From JBMNGN01 sp050949865 (GTDB lineage: Bacteria; Bacillota; Syntrophomonadia; Syntrophomonadales; Syntrophomonadaceae), in contig JBMNGN010000002.1 of NCBI GenBank assembly GCA_050949865.1, positions 253,686 to 317,685 on the forward strand: a stretch of DNA of 64,000 nucleotides, read 5' to 3'. Shown in pieces: positions 1 to 9,350 of this stretch; the first letter of the stretch is position 1; each line of letters starts with the position of its first letter. Made by a program: the position numbers and the translations under genes. The notes beneath the pieces are model-generated. The model was given only the letters and a program-made list of their open reading frames with translations. It made no database searches and had not been told where the DNA came from.

Positions 1-1
1 A

Positions 2-316
2 AAAGAATTGAACGGCGATAACTGGGAAAGGGAAGTGGTTCAGTCAGAAAGGCCCGTATTAGTTGATTTCTGGGCCCCTTGGTGTGGACCATGTAGAGTT
101 ATGGGACCGGTAGTCGAGGATTTGGCAGGCGAAAACAGCCACCGCATAAACGTCGGTAAATTAAATGTTGATGAAAACAGAAACCTGGCGATACAGTACG
201 GGATCCGGGGGATTCCAACCCTGGCCTTCTTCAAAGAGGGAAGAGAAGTAAAAAGGATTGTCGGGGCTCAGAATAAATCCCAATTGCAGAGGATAATTGA
301 TGAAATAGCTGACTAG
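2..316 (+). CDS. trxA: thioredoxin (5' end outside window)
   Basis: Small thiol-disulfide oxidoreductase of the cytoplasm. The frame is open to the left edge, and the first in-frame TTG (position 8) has no room for a ribosome site. The real start is therefore probably just upstream and the gene is partial here. The active site WCGPC lies in the context FWAPWCGPC. It is followed by the usual VDEN and the cis-proline segment GIPTLAFF, and the length of about 104 residues is normal for thioredoxin. It converges with rarA. A long imperfect hairpin sits between the two stop codons. Confidence 0.93.
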   Translation, partial: KELNGDNWEREVVQSERPVLVDFWAPWCGPCRVMGPVVEDLAGENSHRINVGKLNVDENRNLAIQYGIRGIPTLAFFKEGREVKRIVGAQNKSQLQRIIDEIAD

Positions 317-353
317 CCGGGGATTAACCTGGTTAGCTAAAAATGGTTGCAGA

Positions 354-389
354 GGGTTGGCGGATACTATAACCGGTATCACCCAACCC
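354..389. terminator. inverted repeat between convergent trxA and rarA
   Basis: GGGTTGG (354-360) pairs with CCAACCC (383-389), and inside it GATAC (363-367) pairs with GTATC (376-380). It lies between two converging genes, so a bidirectional stop is likely. There is no clear run of T on either side, so it is not a textbook intrinsic terminator. Confidence 0.35.
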
Positions 390-406
390 GTATCATCGGG
401 TAGACT

Positions 407-1717
407 TCATTGGCCTGTAATCCAGGCTAAAAATTCGCGGATCCTTTTCTCATATCCTTCCTTTCCAGGATTATACAATTTTATTCCCTGAAGGTTTGGC
501 GGGAGGTATTCCTGTTCTACATAGCCTCCATAGTCGTGGGGGTATTTATATCCCTTACCCATGCCCAGTTTCCGGGAACCGGGGTGAGAACTGTCACAGA
601 TATGGGCTGGTACCGTAATGTTCCTTTGTTTACGAACTATTTCTATTGCCTGGTCAATGGCGGTTATGCTGGAGTTGCTTTTGGGTGCGGTGGCCATGTA
701 TATTGAGGCTTCGGCCAGGACTATTCTGGCTTCGGGCAGGCCTAGATATTGTACAGCATTAAAGGTGGAACAACCAATGTTTAAAGCATTGGGATCAGCC
801 AGACCGATATCTTCGGCAGCCAGTATTAAAAGTCTCCGGGCAATAAACTTAGGGTCTTCACCCCCTTCAAGCATTACAGCTAACCAGAACAAGGCGGCAT
901 CCGGATCCGAGCCCCGGATGCTCTTAATAAACGCCGAGATTGTATTGTAGTGTAAATCGCCTTTCTTATCATACTGAACCGGTATCCTTCCGGTTACTTT
1001 TTTAACCATATCGGGCGTTATATTCAGGTGTCCATCAGATAAATACGAATTTACTATGGTATCGAGTATATTTAATGCCCGACGGGCGTCACCCTGGCTG
1101 GCCATGGATATATAATCAAGGCTTTCTTGATCTAGGGAAATGTGCAAATTACCCAATCCCCGTTCCTTGTCTTCTATGGCCAGCCTGATTATGTTACGAA
1201 TATCTTCCTCAGTCAGCGGTTCCAACAAGTAGAGCTTTAGCCGGGATAGCAGGGCATTGTTCAGTTCGTAGAGCGGATTCTCGGTAGTGGCTCCGATGAG
1301 GAGCAAAATCCCCTGTTCTACATAGGGTAAAAGGACGTCCTGTTGGGATTTGTTGAACCGGTGAATCTCATCGACAAATAAAATAGTAGGCTGCCGGTAG
1401 AACTTGATCCTGTCGGCGGCATCGGCAGCAATCCTTCTAATATCACTAACCCCGCCGGAAACCGCCTCCAGCCGTTCAAACCAGGCCCTGGTCATCCGGG
1501 CAATGATTCCGGCTATGCTGGTTTTACCGCTTCCGGGAGGTCCATATAAGATAAAAGAATGCAGGCGATCTTCCTCAATGGCTTTTCGCAGGATGGACCC
1601 TGGTCCTACAATTCCCTTCTGCCCCACTATTTCGTCCAGGGTACGGGGACGCATTCTGAATGCCAATGGGGCGAAAGCCTGATTTCTCTCTAAAGGTGCC
1701 GAATCAAACAGGTCCAT
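407..1717 (-). CDS. rarA: replication-associated recombination protein A (RarA/MgsA), AAA+ ATPase
   Basis: A AAA+ ATPase related to clamp loaders and RuvB that acts at stalled replication forks. Visible motifs are Walker A GPPGSGKT at residues 59-66, Walker B LFVDEIH at 113-119 and sensor-1 GATTENP at 142-148. The C-terminal MgsA/RarA domain includes AAEDIGLADP and the HxHDYGGY-like segment KYPHDYGGYVEQEYLP. The length of 436 residues is typical. The ATG start is preceded on the minus strand by a GGAGG-type site (plus strand acctcc near 1726). It is a single-gene unit pointing away from the PRC-barrel gene. Confidence 0.96.
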   Translation of the reverse strand: MDLFDSAPLERNQAFAPLAFRMRPRTLDEIVGQKGIVGPGSILRKAIEEDRLHSFILYGPPGSGKTSIAGIIARMTRAWFERLEAVSGGVSDIRRIAADAADRIKFYRQPTILFVDEIHRFNKSQQDVLLPYVEQGILLLIGATTENPLYELNNALLSRLKLYLLEPLTEEDIRNIIRLAIEDKERGLGNLHISLDQESLDYISMASQGDARRALNILDTIVNSYLSDGHLNITPDMVKKVTGRIPVQYDKKGDLHYNTISAFIKSIRGSDPDAALFWLAVMLEGGEDPKFIARRLLILAAEDIGLADPNALNIGCSTFNAVQYLGLPEARIVLAEASIYMATAPKSNSSITAIDQAIEIVRKQRNITVPAHICDSSHPGSRKLGMGKGYKYPHDYGGYVEQEYLPPNLQGIKLYNPGKEGYEKRIREFLAWITGQ

Positions 1718-1999
1718 TTCTATACCTCCGGATCCATTATACCATTAACGGGTTTAACCTGGGAATAGCGGCAACCGGGGGGATATGCCAACCTGGTTTT
1801 TAGAGTGGAGATGCTTACCCGGGTCAAGAAACCGACTCCATGCTGAAGAACATTTCAGTTTAAGCCCAGGTGGATTGCCTCAAATCCGGTATCCGGTTTT
1901 GACATCAAGGGCTAATTCTATTGCGCCGCTTACTTGATCATGCTTCATAATTTATTGGGAGTTGGGGAAAAATGCGATTTAGAAGGGAGTTCAAAGACC

Positions 2000-2461
2000 A
2001 TGAAGCTAAGAAAAATCATAAATTTACCGGTGTTTGATTCAAATTTGGGAATAATAGTGGGTGAAGTGATAAAGGTAATTGTAAATCCAGATTATCAGCT
2101 GGATTATGTGGTGATAGACAGGTTTGGCAACGATTTGGGAATGATTAAGAGCCAGGACTTTATGCTCACCCCTAACGCTTTGCTGATTAATTCGGGAGAA
2201 TGTATTAAAAAGTATAAATCGGGGGAAGAATTATCATTGTACCCACAAAAAGTGGGGGATCAGGTTTTTGATAACCAGGGCAGGGAACTGGGGGTTGTTA
2301 GTGACCTCATTGTTTCCGCAGAATCCAAAGAGATACAGGCAGTAGAGATTTCTTCCGGGGCTATCAGCGATCTGCTTAAGGGAAGAACGGAGATACCCCT
2401 TAAAAATGTATGCTGGACAAGTATGGTGAGCGCTATTGTCAATCATGAAGGGAGCGAGTAA
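2000..2461 (+). CDS. PRC-barrel domain protein, two repeats
   Basis: 153 residues with two PRC-barrel-like halves. One runs from about 1 to 78 (KLRKIINLPVFD, then DYVVIDRFGNDLG) and one from about 80 to 150 (VGDQVFDNQGRELGVVSDL, then EIPLKNV). PRC barrels occur in RimM, photosynthetic reaction centre H and small sporulation proteins, where they bind RNA or proteins. No specific function can be assigned here. I chose the ATG at 2000 because AAGGGAG lies correctly upstream; a longer frame from 1934 has no ribosome site. The stop codon directly abuts the ATG of the zinc-ribbon gene. Confidence 0.8.
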   Translation: MKLRKIINLPVFDSNLGIIVGEVIKVIVNPDYQLDYVVIDRFGNDLGMIKSQDFMLTPNALLINSGECIKKYKSGEELSLYPQKVGDQVFDNQGRELGVVSDLIVSAESKEIQAVEISSGAISDLLKGRTEIPLKNVCWTSMVSAIVNHEGSE

Positions 2462-2638
2462 ATGGTTCTAAAATGCCCGGTTTGCAGGGGCCTGCAGGTT
2501 GGTCGGGTAGGCAGTGATCAATATTATTGCTGGAACTGCTATTTGGAATTTAATTTTGCCAAAGGAAAAACCAACTTATATCAAGTTGCAGAAGATGGGT
2601 CTTTGATTGCCATGGAAGAAGCTGCAGAGCTGCTATAA
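2462..2638 (+). CDS. small zinc-ribbon protein
   Basis: A 58-residue reading frame that starts on the base after the stop of the PRC-barrel gene, so the two are almost certainly translationally coupled. It carries two CxxC knuckles, CPVC at residues 5-8 and CWNC at about 28-31, as expected for a zinc ribbon. The C-terminus is acidic (MEEAAELL). I do not recognise a named family. Conserved knuckles and tight coupling argue it is real. Role unknown. Confidence 0.7.
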   Translation: MVLKCPVCRGLQVGRVGSDQYYCWNCYLEFNFAKGKTNLYQVAEDGSLIAMEEAAELL

Positions 2639-2689
2639 AAGATCGAAGCTAGATATACGGTTAAATTGCGTAACTACAGTTGAGAAAGT

Positions 2690-3742
2690 GTGCTTCTGCA
2701 AGGAAAGCAGGATGTTTTGGTGCGAGTGATCAGCAGTAGAATTTTTCGATACCTGGTCTTTTTGGTGGCGGTTATGGCCACCCTTTATTTTTTATTTTTA
2801 GTTAAGGATATATTGCTAAGCTTTTTTTTAGGCGCTCTTATAGCTTTTCTGTTATACCGGCCGGTGCACTTTATAGAGTCGAGAGGGATTAGAAGAACCT
2901 GGGCAATTTTGCTCCTGTATTTATTGGTACTCAGTGCCCTGGGCTTAATAGTATCGGTTACTTTAATGGGACTGGGCAAGGAGCTTAATGAGCTGGCTGA
3001 ATTAGTCCCTGAATATGCTGATCAGGCCCAGGAGCTGGCGGAGCAGGTAGATGAATATCCCCTCCCGAAAGAATTAAATAGGATAGTAGATGAAAACCTT
3101 TTACGGATCAAGAAACTGGTTTATGATGGAGTAAGACATTTTATAAATGATTTATACTTGTTTTTGGGCAGGATCCTGGCCATTATATTTTCTCCCATTT
3201 TGGCTTTTTACATTTTGAATGACTGGGAGAGAATCAGGGATGGAGGATTACGGCTTTTTTCCCCAGGTGCCCGGCGGGAGATTACCCTGATATTACAACA
3301 GATTGATGATGTACTGTTTGAATTCCTAAAAGGACACCTTACAGTTTCCCTTTTTGTAGGAATAGCTACTGGCATATCTGCAGCCCTGATTGGGGTAAAA
3401 TTTCCTTTTTTAATTGGGCTGATCGCGGGAATTACCAACCTGATCCCCTATTTCGGGCCTTTTTTGGGGGCGATCCCAGCGGTGGCTATTGCTCTGTCCC
3501 AATCATGGCGTTTAGCAATATATATGGGAATAGCCATATTTATCATTCAGCAGGTCGAGAGCGAGATAATAACCCCCAAAATAATCGGAGAGAAGCTGGG
3601 GTTACACCCGCTGGTCATTGTTTTTGCCCTCCTTTCTGGGGGGAAGTTGTTCGGCCTGTGGGGATTGATATTGGCAGTTCCGGTAGTTGCGGTTTCTAAG
3701 GTGATAGTGAAATGGGGATATCTTAAACTTGTTGAACAATAA
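2690..3742 (+). CDS. AI-2E family transporter (YtvI/PerM type)
   Basis: A 350-residue polytopic membrane protein. Hydrophobic segments lie near residues 15-35, 38-52, 63-88, 155-180 and in a C-terminal block, with an amphipathic stretch at about 95-145. The segment AGITNLIPYFGPFLGAIPA is the signature of the AI-2E/PerM exporter family (Pfam AI-2E_transport). Members export autoinducer-2 or act as sodium-proton antiporters. The substrate cannot be read from sequence. GTG at 2690 is used here. In-frame GTG codons about 10 residues downstream, after AAGGAAAG, are equally possible starts. Confidence 0.88.
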   Translation: MLLQGKQDVLVRVISSRIFRYLVFLVAVMATLYFLFLVKDILLSFFLGALIAFLLYRPVHFIESRGIRRTWAILLLYLLVLSALGLIVSVTLMGLGKELNELAELVPEYADQAQELAEQVDEYPLPKELNRIVDENLLRIKKLVYDGVRHFINDLYLFLGRILAIIFSPILAFYILNDWERIRDGGLRLFSPGARREITLILQQIDDVLFEFLKGHLTVSLFVGIATGISAALIGVKFPFLIGLIAGITNLIPYFGPFLGAIPAVAIALSQSWRLAIYMGIAIFIIQQVESEIITPKIIGEKLGLHPLVIVFALLSGGKLFGLWGLILAVPVVAVSKVIVKWGYLKLVEQ

Positions 3743-3849
3743 TTAGGATAGAAAACGGGTCGTTTCCATCCTTATAGTTGACATGGAGCAGGAATAAATA
3801 AGAAAATAGATAGAGTAAAAACCCTTTTTTAAAAAGAGGAGGCTAAGTC

Positions 3850-6486
3850 GTGTGGACTAGTGGTAAAGTCAGATCCGTATTCCTGGAATTTTTTAAGGAC
3901 AAGCAGCATACATCAGTGGAGAGTTCTTCCCTGGTGCCGGTGAATGACCCCACCCTGTTGTTCAGTAATGCCGGGATGAACCAATTTAAAGATGTGTTTC
4001 TGGGTATAGACAAACGGAACTATACCCGGGCGGTATCAGTTCAAAAGTGTGTTCGGGCAGGGGGTAAACACAACGATCTGGATACAGTAGGCAGAACTCC
4101 CCGCCACCATACTTTTTTTGAGATGCTGGGCAATTTTTCTTTTGGCGATTATTTTAAAAAGGAGGCTATTGCTTATGCCTGGGAGTTTTTGACTGAGGTT
4201 ATCCAACTGCCCAAAGAACGCCTGTGGGTGACGGTTTACCAGGATGATGATGAAGCTTCCCAGTTATGGCAGCAGGTAGCCGGCATTAGCCCGGATAGAA
4301 TTATCAGACTGGGCGAAAAGGATAATTTCTGGAGTATGGGGGATACAGGACCGTGCGGTCCCTGCAGCGAAATATTGTATGATCGGGGGGAAGAGTTTAC
4401 CTGCGGGAACGAATGCGGAATAGGGATTTGTGATTGTGATCGGTGGCTTGAGATTTGGAACCTGGTGTTTATGCAGTATAATCGCGGCAGTGATGGGGAG
4501 ATTACCCCTTTGCCCAGGCCCAGTATTGATACCGGGATGGGACTCGAGAGATTGACCTCTATTCTGCAAAAAGTACCCAGCAACTATGATACGGATCTGT
4601 TTGTACCTATAATAAAACACCTGGAGAATATGTCCGGGATTCAATATAACCCCGGTGATCCTGGGTTTCCTTTCCGGGTTATCGCAGACCACAGCCGGTC
4701 CAGCACTTTTCTGATTGCTGATGGAGTAATTCCCAGTAATGATGGACGAGGCTATGTTTTACGGAGGATAATACGCCGGGCGGTTAGGTTCGGTCGTTTA
4801 TTGGGAATTCACCAGGCATTCTTGCATAAAAATGTGGATATTGTGGTCGATTTAATGCAAGACGCTTACCCAGATTTAGAATCAAAAAGGGATTTTATCA
4901 AAAAAGTCATCCAACTTGAGGAAGAAAGGTTTTCTTCCACCTTGAATGAAGGCTTGAAAAAAGTAGAGGAGATAATCAGCCAGGCCCGTAAAGAGGGGCA
5001 AAAAGTCCTGCCAGGGGAAGCTGTTTTTATGCTTTATGATACCTACGGTTTTCCCATTGATTTGACTGAAGATATCGCCGATGAGAATGGTTTTATTGTG
5101 GATAAGAAGACCTTTGAGCAAATGATGGAGGAACAAAGAAATCGAGCCCGGGAATCGAATAAAACTTCGGCTGCTTTCAGCCAGGAAATAGCCATATCGG
5201 ATTTGCTTAAAGGGGTAAAACCTACTGATTTTACTGGCTATAGCCGGATAAATGATACAGCATCAGTCTTAAAGATTATTAAGGATGGCATTCTGGTGGA
5301 GTCAGCAGAAGAAGGTGAGGTCTCGGTAATCGTAAATCATAGCCCTTTTTATCCTGAAGGCGGAGGGCAGGTTTCTGATCGCGGGGTACTTACCGGGCTT
5401 AAATGCCGTATTGATATAAATGATGTCCAAAAGGTGGCTAGCTGGATAATCCATACCGGGTACCTTAAAGGCCAATTGCAGGTAGGGGACCAGGTGTCTT
5501 TAGAAGTTGAAGCTGAGTCCAGAATGGATACCCAAAGAAACCATACCGCCACCCACTTGCTGCATAAAGCCTTGCGAATAGTATTGGGGGAACATGCTCA
5601 GCAAAAAGGATCCCTGGTGGAGCCTGCTCGCCTGCGCTTTGATTTCTCCCATTTATCCCCCCTGACAGAGGATGAGCTGCTCAGGGTTGAAAATATTGTA
5701 AACCAGGCTATATGGGCAACCTATGAGGTTAGTGCTGTAGTAACCGGTATTGACCAGGCCCGGGAAATGGGGGCCATTGCCCTGTTTGGCGAAAAATACG
5801 GGGAAGAGGTAAGAGTGGTACAGATTGGCGATTTCAGTTTGGAATTGTGTGGTGGTACCCACGTAAACAATACCGGGCAGATTGGAATGTTTAAGATTAT
5901 CAATGAAACCAGTATCGGTTCCGGCTTACGGCGCATAGAAGCAGTAACTGGCAGCCATGCGGTTGAATACCTGCACCAGCTGGAAAACGAATTAAAAAGA
6001 GCCGCAGCTTTATTGAGGACTACGGCTTTTCAGGTTGCTGATAAGATAGATGGTCTAAACAGCATGCTCAAGAATAAAAATAAAGAAATCGATCTGCTGA
6101 AGAACCGCCTGGCGAAATCATCGGTTGAGGATCTAATAAACAAGGCATATATCATAAAAGACACCAGTATTCTTATTGAAGCCATAGAAGTCGAGGATGT
6201 AGGGATTCTGCGGGAGAACGCCGAGAAAATTAAGGATAAACTGGGAAGAGCCATAGTTATGCTGGCTGCCCCGGTGGGAGGCAAGGTAGCTTTGATCTGC
6301 TTTGTTAGCAAGGACCTAGTTGAGCAGGGAGTCCACGCAGGAAAAATTGTCGGTGCCGCAGCTAAGGCCGCTGGAGGTGGAGGCGGAGGGAGACCGGATA
6401 TGGCCCAGGCAGGTGCTAGAGAAATAGATAAAATACCTGATGCTCTAAATGCTGCGCAAAAATTGATTGAAAAAACCCTGGCCTGA
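3850..6486 (+). CDS. alaS: alanine--tRNA ligase
   Basis: Charges tRNA-Ala with alanine and edits mischarged serine or glycine. The 878 residues cover the whole family layout. The class II catalytic core has NAGMNQFK and TVGRTPRHHTFFEMLGNFSFGDYF. The editing domain supplies zinc ligands in HTATH (565-569) and CGGTH (667-671). The C-Ala domain ends with GGGGGGRPDMAQAGA. The GTG start is supported by AAGAGGAGG just upstream. The 107 bases before it hold no T-box that I can see. ireB and ruvX follow, the usual Firmicute order. Confidence 0.98.
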   Translation: MWTSGKVRSVFLEFFKDKQHTSVESSSLVPVNDPTLLFSNAGMNQFKDVFLGIDKRNYTRAVSVQKCVRAGGKHNDLDTVGRTPRHHTFFEMLGNFSFGDYFKKEAIAYAWEFLTEVIQLPKERLWVTVYQDDDEASQLWQQVAGISPDRIIRLGEKDNFWSMGDTGPCGPCSEILYDRGEEFTCGNECGIGICDCDRWLEIWNLVFMQYNRGSDGEITPLPRPSIDTGMGLERLTSILQKVPSNYDTDLFVPIIKHLENMSGIQYNPGDPGFPFRVIADHSRSSTFLIADGVIPSNDGRGYVLRRIIRRAVRFGRLLGIHQAFLHKNVDIVVDLMQDAYPDLESKRDFIKKVIQLEEERFSSTLNEGLKKVEEIISQARKEGQKVLPGEAVFMLYDTYGFPIDLTEDIADENGFIVDKKTFEQMMEEQRNRARESNKTSAAFSQEIAISDLLKGVKPTDFTGYSRINDTASVLKIIKDGILVESAEEGEVSVIVNHSPFYPEGGGQVSDRGVLTGLKCRIDINDVQKVASWIIHTGYLKGQLQVGDQVSLEVEAESRMDTQRNHTATHLLHKALRIVLGEHAQQKGSLVEPARLRFDFSHLSPLTEDELLRVENIVNQAIWATYEVSAVVTGIDQAREMGAIALFGEKYGEEVRVVQIGDFSLELCGGTHVNNTGQIGMFKIINETSIGSGLRRIEAVTGSHAVEYLHQLENELKRAAALLRTTAFQVADKIDGLNSMLKNKNKEIDLLKNRLAKSSVEDLINKAYIIKDTSILIEAIEVEDVGILRENAEKIKDKLGRAIVMLAAPVGGKVALICFVSKDLVEQGVHAGKIVGAAAKAAGGGGGGRPDMAQAGAREIDKIPDALNAAQKLIEKTLA

Positions 6487-6539
6487 ACAAAGGAGTTTAA
6501 GGGTTTAATGTAGAAAAAGAGCACGGAGGAGGTGTTGCT

Positions 6540-6797
6540 ATGCCTCAAAATCCAGGCGAAACAGTAAGTTTTAAACCGAGTAAAGACGGTGAAACTAAAG
6601 TTCACGCCATACTATTATCTGTTTACGAGGCTCTAAAAGAGAAAGGGTATAATCCTATTAACCAGCTGGTAGGGTATATGATTTCTGGTGATCCTTCATA
6701 CATAACCAGCCATAAAGATGCTAGAACGCTAATTTGCCGAATTGACCGGGATGAAATTCTGGAAGTATTGCTCAAAAACTACTTACACGAAGGATAG
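6540..6797 (+). CDS. ireB: IreB family regulatory phosphoprotein (UPF0297)
   Basis: An 85-residue cytoplasmic protein matching the IreB/YrzL family in length and text (motifs VYEALKEKGYNPINQLVGY and SGDPSYITSHKDAR). In Enterococcus IreB is phosphorylated by the PASTA kinase IreK and modulates cephalosporin resistance. The N-terminal threonine and serine residues are candidate phosphosites, but this is by family only. An ATG start follows CGGAGGAGGTG. It sits between alaS and ruvX, its standard neighbourhood. Confidence 0.95.
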   Translation: MPQNPGETVSFKPSKDGETKVHAILLSVYEALKEKGYNPINQLVGYMISGDPSYITSHKDARTLICRIDRDEILEVLLKNYLHEG

Positions 6798-6877
6798 TGA
6801 TGTTTATTATCATCGTATACTATATAAATACAGTGGTTTAAATTGCTATCGCAGAGGAAGTATAGGGTGCACAGTTT

Positions 6878-7294
6878 ATGAGAATAATGGGCTTGGATGT
6901 TGGAGATAAGAGAATAGGAGTGGCCTTAAGCGATCCTTTAAAATTAACTGCTCAGGGACAATGTGTAATTGAACGCCGTAGCCCTGATGCGGACTTAGAT
7001 AGAATAACCGCAATCTGCATGGAGTACCAGGTAGGGAAAATTGTAGTAGGATTGCCTTTAAACATGAATGGAACTGAGGGTCCCAAAGCTCTGGAAATAC
7101 GGACTTTTGCCCGTAAGCTGCAAAACTGCTCCAGATTGCCAGTGGAGTTTTATGATGAGAGGTTAACCACGAAAAGTGCCGAAAGGTTATTAATAAACGC
7201 CGATGTGTCCAGAAAAAAGAGAAAGCAGGTAATAGACAAATTGGCGGCGGTAAATATCCTGCAACATTACCTGGATAGGGGGTCAATTAAGTAA
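6878..7294 (+). CDS. ruvX: putative pre-16S rRNA nuclease / Holliday junction resolvase RuvX (YqgF)
   Basis: A 138-residue RNase H-fold nuclease. The family trims the 5' end of 16S rRNA and has been proposed as a junction resolvase. The N-terminus reads RIMGLDVGDKRIGVALSDP, with the first catalytic aspartate at residue 7. VGLPLNMNGTEGP and FYDERLTTKSAER are the other family blocks. The C-terminal aspartate lies in DKLAAVNILQHYLD. The ATG start is 80 bases after ireB. The length is typical. Confidence 0.96.
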   Translation: MRIMGLDVGDKRIGVALSDPLKLTAQGQCVIERRSPDADLDRITAICMEYQVGKIVVGLPLNMNGTEGPKALEIRTFARKLQNCSRLPVEFYDERLTTKSAERLLINADVSRKKRKQVIDKLAAVNILQHYLDRGSIK

Positions 7295-7328
7295 GTCTGT
7301 CGGAAATAAAATGAATAGAGGTGTACAA

Positions 7329-7625
7329 ATGAGCAAGGAGGAACAGTTTGATGAGTTACCGGTTCTGGTTTTAGTTGATGAGGAAGGGACAGAGCATCAG
7401 TTTGAACTTCTGGCTGAACTCGAGATAGAGGATTCTGATTACCGGGTACTGGTACCTTTTGGGGAAGAAAATGAGGATTTGGAAGAGGATGAGGTAGAAG
7501 TAGTAATCCTCAAGGTTGTTTATGATGAAGAGGGTAATGAACTATTAAGCGACATAGACGATGATGAGGAATGGGAGAAGGTAGCAGATGCCTGGCAGGA
7601 ATTAGTGGAAAAAGGCGAACTTTAA
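7329..7625 (+). CDS. DUF1292 protein (YrzB family)
   Basis: A 98-residue, extremely acidic protein of the DUF1292/YrzB family, recognisable from LVDEEGTEHQFELLAELEIE, YRVLVPF and VVILKVVYDEEGNE. It regularly follows ireB-ruvX in Firmicutes. Its function is not established. I prefer ATG 7329 because AGAGGTG is spaced correctly before it; an in-frame ATG at 7311 has no ribosome site. A strong terminator follows. Confidence 0.92.
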   Translation: MSKEEQFDELPVLVLVDEEGTEHQFELLAELEIEDSDYRVLVPFGEENEDLEEDEVEVVILKVVYDEEGNELLSDIDDDEEWEKVADAWQELVEKGEL

Positions 7626-7637
7626 TTTAGTAAAAAT

Positions 7638-7660
7638 AGAAGCTTAAAAGCTTCTTTTTT
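7638..7660 (+). terminator. intrinsic terminator after the alaS-ireB-ruvX-DUF1292 string
   Basis: AGAAGCTT (7638-7645) pairs perfectly with AAGCTTCT (7648-7655), and the 3' arm runs into six T residues (7655-7660). It lies 13 bases after the DUF1292 stop codon, so it should end that transcription unit. The following gene needs its own promoter in 7661-7830. Confidence 0.85.
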
Positions 7661-7830
7661 ACTGTTTAATAACCTGATACTTTTATATCAATCCATTTAT
7701 ACTTGCTGACCGAAAAGTAAATACTTGATGAAAAAATCCTTTAGAAATGACATTTAGATTTAAGGGGGAATATCCTGTTTAAGCTGGGGTAATTGCCAGT
7801 TATTACTGCGGACGCTCAGGGGGTGCGTAG

Positions 7831-9318
7831 TTGTCTAAGAGGAGAATTCAATTTGCACTGGTCTTTATTATGGTTTTGATGATTGGTATTAGTGCGGCAG
7901 TACTATTGTATTTTTACCACCTCTTTTATCAAACCGAATATTTTTTACCCGGGGTTACTATTGCTTCCGTTCCAGTGGAAGGGTACAATACTGAGCAAGC
8001 CATAAATATCCTGGAACGGGAGTTGTTGGAGCAGTACAAAAAGGAAGTAGTGTTTTTTTACGGCGATAAAGAATTCACCATTAAGTTAAGCCAGATCTGT
8101 TTACCCATAGATACTGAAGAAGTGGTTTATAATGTTTGGAACAGTGAACGGGGGCGTCATTGGAAATCAAAACTCTATAATATAGACGGGTCCCGCAAGA
8201 TTAGATATCCAGTTAAGCTTCGATATAATGAATCGGCGATTAAAGAATTGTTGGATGATTGGGGGGCCGAGATAAATGAAGAGCCGTCAAATGCTTATTT
8301 AGAACTTGATCCGGTGCAAGGCTTAACCGTTAAACCGGAAAAAGCGGGCAGGGCAGTGGAAATGGAAGGTACCATCAATGGGCTTCCTTCGGAATTGACC
8401 CAGGGGGAAACCATCAGGGTACCTATTGTAGTTGAAGAGAGAATACCGGAGGTTAAAGCTGAAGACCTTAAGAATACTGGAGAATTAGCCAGTTATACCA
8501 CCTGGTATAACGTTGGCGATCAGGCCCGGACTAATAACCTTAAGCTAGCAGCAAAGGCTATTCACGGGTCGGTGGTTCTGCCAGGGAGGGTTTTTTCCTT
8601 CAACGAGACGGTGGGAGAAAGAACCTTGTTAGCTGGTTATCAAGATGCCCTGGTGATCGTAGGAGGCAAGTTTATACCCGGCATTGGCGGCGGAATATGC
8701 CAGGTTTCCTCAACTCTTTACAATACCTGTTTGCTGGCCGGGCTCGAAATAGTGGAACGCCATAACCATGCACTGGCTGTTGCTTATGTACCGGTAGGCC
8801 GCGACGCAACAGTTGCCTACGGGCTCCAGGATTTCCGCTTTAAGAATAATACCGGTTACCCCATTTATATAAGAGCAGTTTCTGAAGGGGGAAAGTTGAC
8901 TATAAGCCTGTACGGGAATCTGGAACAAAAGGCTGAGGTAAAAATTATTCAAATTATAGACAAGGTTATGGAATACCAGGAGATAAGAGAAACCGTTGCT
9001 GAGCTTGAACCAGGCACGGAAGAAGTCAAAAATGAGGGTTTTCCAGGATATGGGGTCAGGATTTTCCGGGTTTTTTATGACCGGAATGGCCAACTGATTA
9101 AGGAAGAACTTGTTTCCAGGGATTATTACCAACCCTTGAACAAACTAATCCACATGGGTCCTCCGAAGGAAAACGAAACACCGTTACCCCCAGATGCAGG
9201 TTCTGGAACCGCCCCTGATGAACAACCGGAACCGCCACGAGAATCAAATGAACCTGAAAAAAGCGGTGATGAGCAAAATGAACCGGGGAACAATGGAGTT
9301 CCAGTTATAAACGATTAG
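7831..9318 (+). CDS. VanW family protein with G5 domain, membrane anchored
   Basis: 495 residues. An N-terminal membrane segment (about 7-28) is followed by a peptidoglycan-binding-like region. The VanW domain runs from about 225 to 370, with signatures NVGDQARTNNLKLAA, LPGRVFSFNETVG and IPGIGGGICQVSSTLYN. A G5 domain lies at about 375-440 (YQEIRETVAELEPGTEEV). The tail is low complexity and rich in Pro, Glu and Asn. VanW proteins are exported cell-wall-associated proteins of unknown activity. The TTG start follows CAGGGGGTG. mltG follows after 32 bases, supporting a cell-wall setting. Confidence 0.9.
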   Translation: MSKRRIQFALVFIMVLMIGISAAVLLYFYHLFYQTEYFLPGVTIASVPVEGYNTEQAINILERELLEQYKKEVVFFYGDKEFTIKLSQICLPIDTEEVVYNVWNSERGRHWKSKLYNIDGSRKIRYPVKLRYNESAIKELLDDWGAEINEEPSNAYLELDPVQGLTVKPEKAGRAVEMEGTINGLPSELTQGETIRVPIVVEERIPEVKAEDLKNTGELASYTTWYNVGDQARTNNLKLAAKAIHGSVVLPGRVFSFNETVGERTLLAGYQDALVIVGGKFIPGIGGGICQVSSTLYNTCLLAGLEIVERHNHALAVAYVPVGRDATVAYGLQDFRFKNNTGYPIYIRAVSEGGKLTISLYGNLEQKAEVKIIQIIDKVMEYQEIRETVAELEPGTEEVKNEGFPGYGVRIFRVFYDRNGQLIKEELVSRDYYQPLNKLIHMGPPKENETPLPPDAGSGTAPDEQPEPPRESNEPEKSGDEQNEPGNNGVPVIND

Positions 9319-9350
9319 TTATGAAAGTTAGTTAAGAACCAGGTGAAGAA

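Noticed and set aside
1899..1904. TTGACA upstream of the PRC-barrel gene
   Set aside because: No -10-like hexamer lies at the right distance; the region there is GC-rich.
3743..3849. Possible T-box or promoter before alaS
   Set aside because: Only 107 bases are available, with no T-box core or terminator. TTGACA at 3778-3783 has no acceptable -10 at 16-18 bases, and the GGATAGAAAACG/CGTTTCCATCC hairpin is imperfect.
6030..6605. 191-residue minus-strand frame in the 3' end of alaS
   Set aside because: Antisense shadow of the alaS C-Ala domain and ireB start; its composition follows from the alanine/glycine codons.
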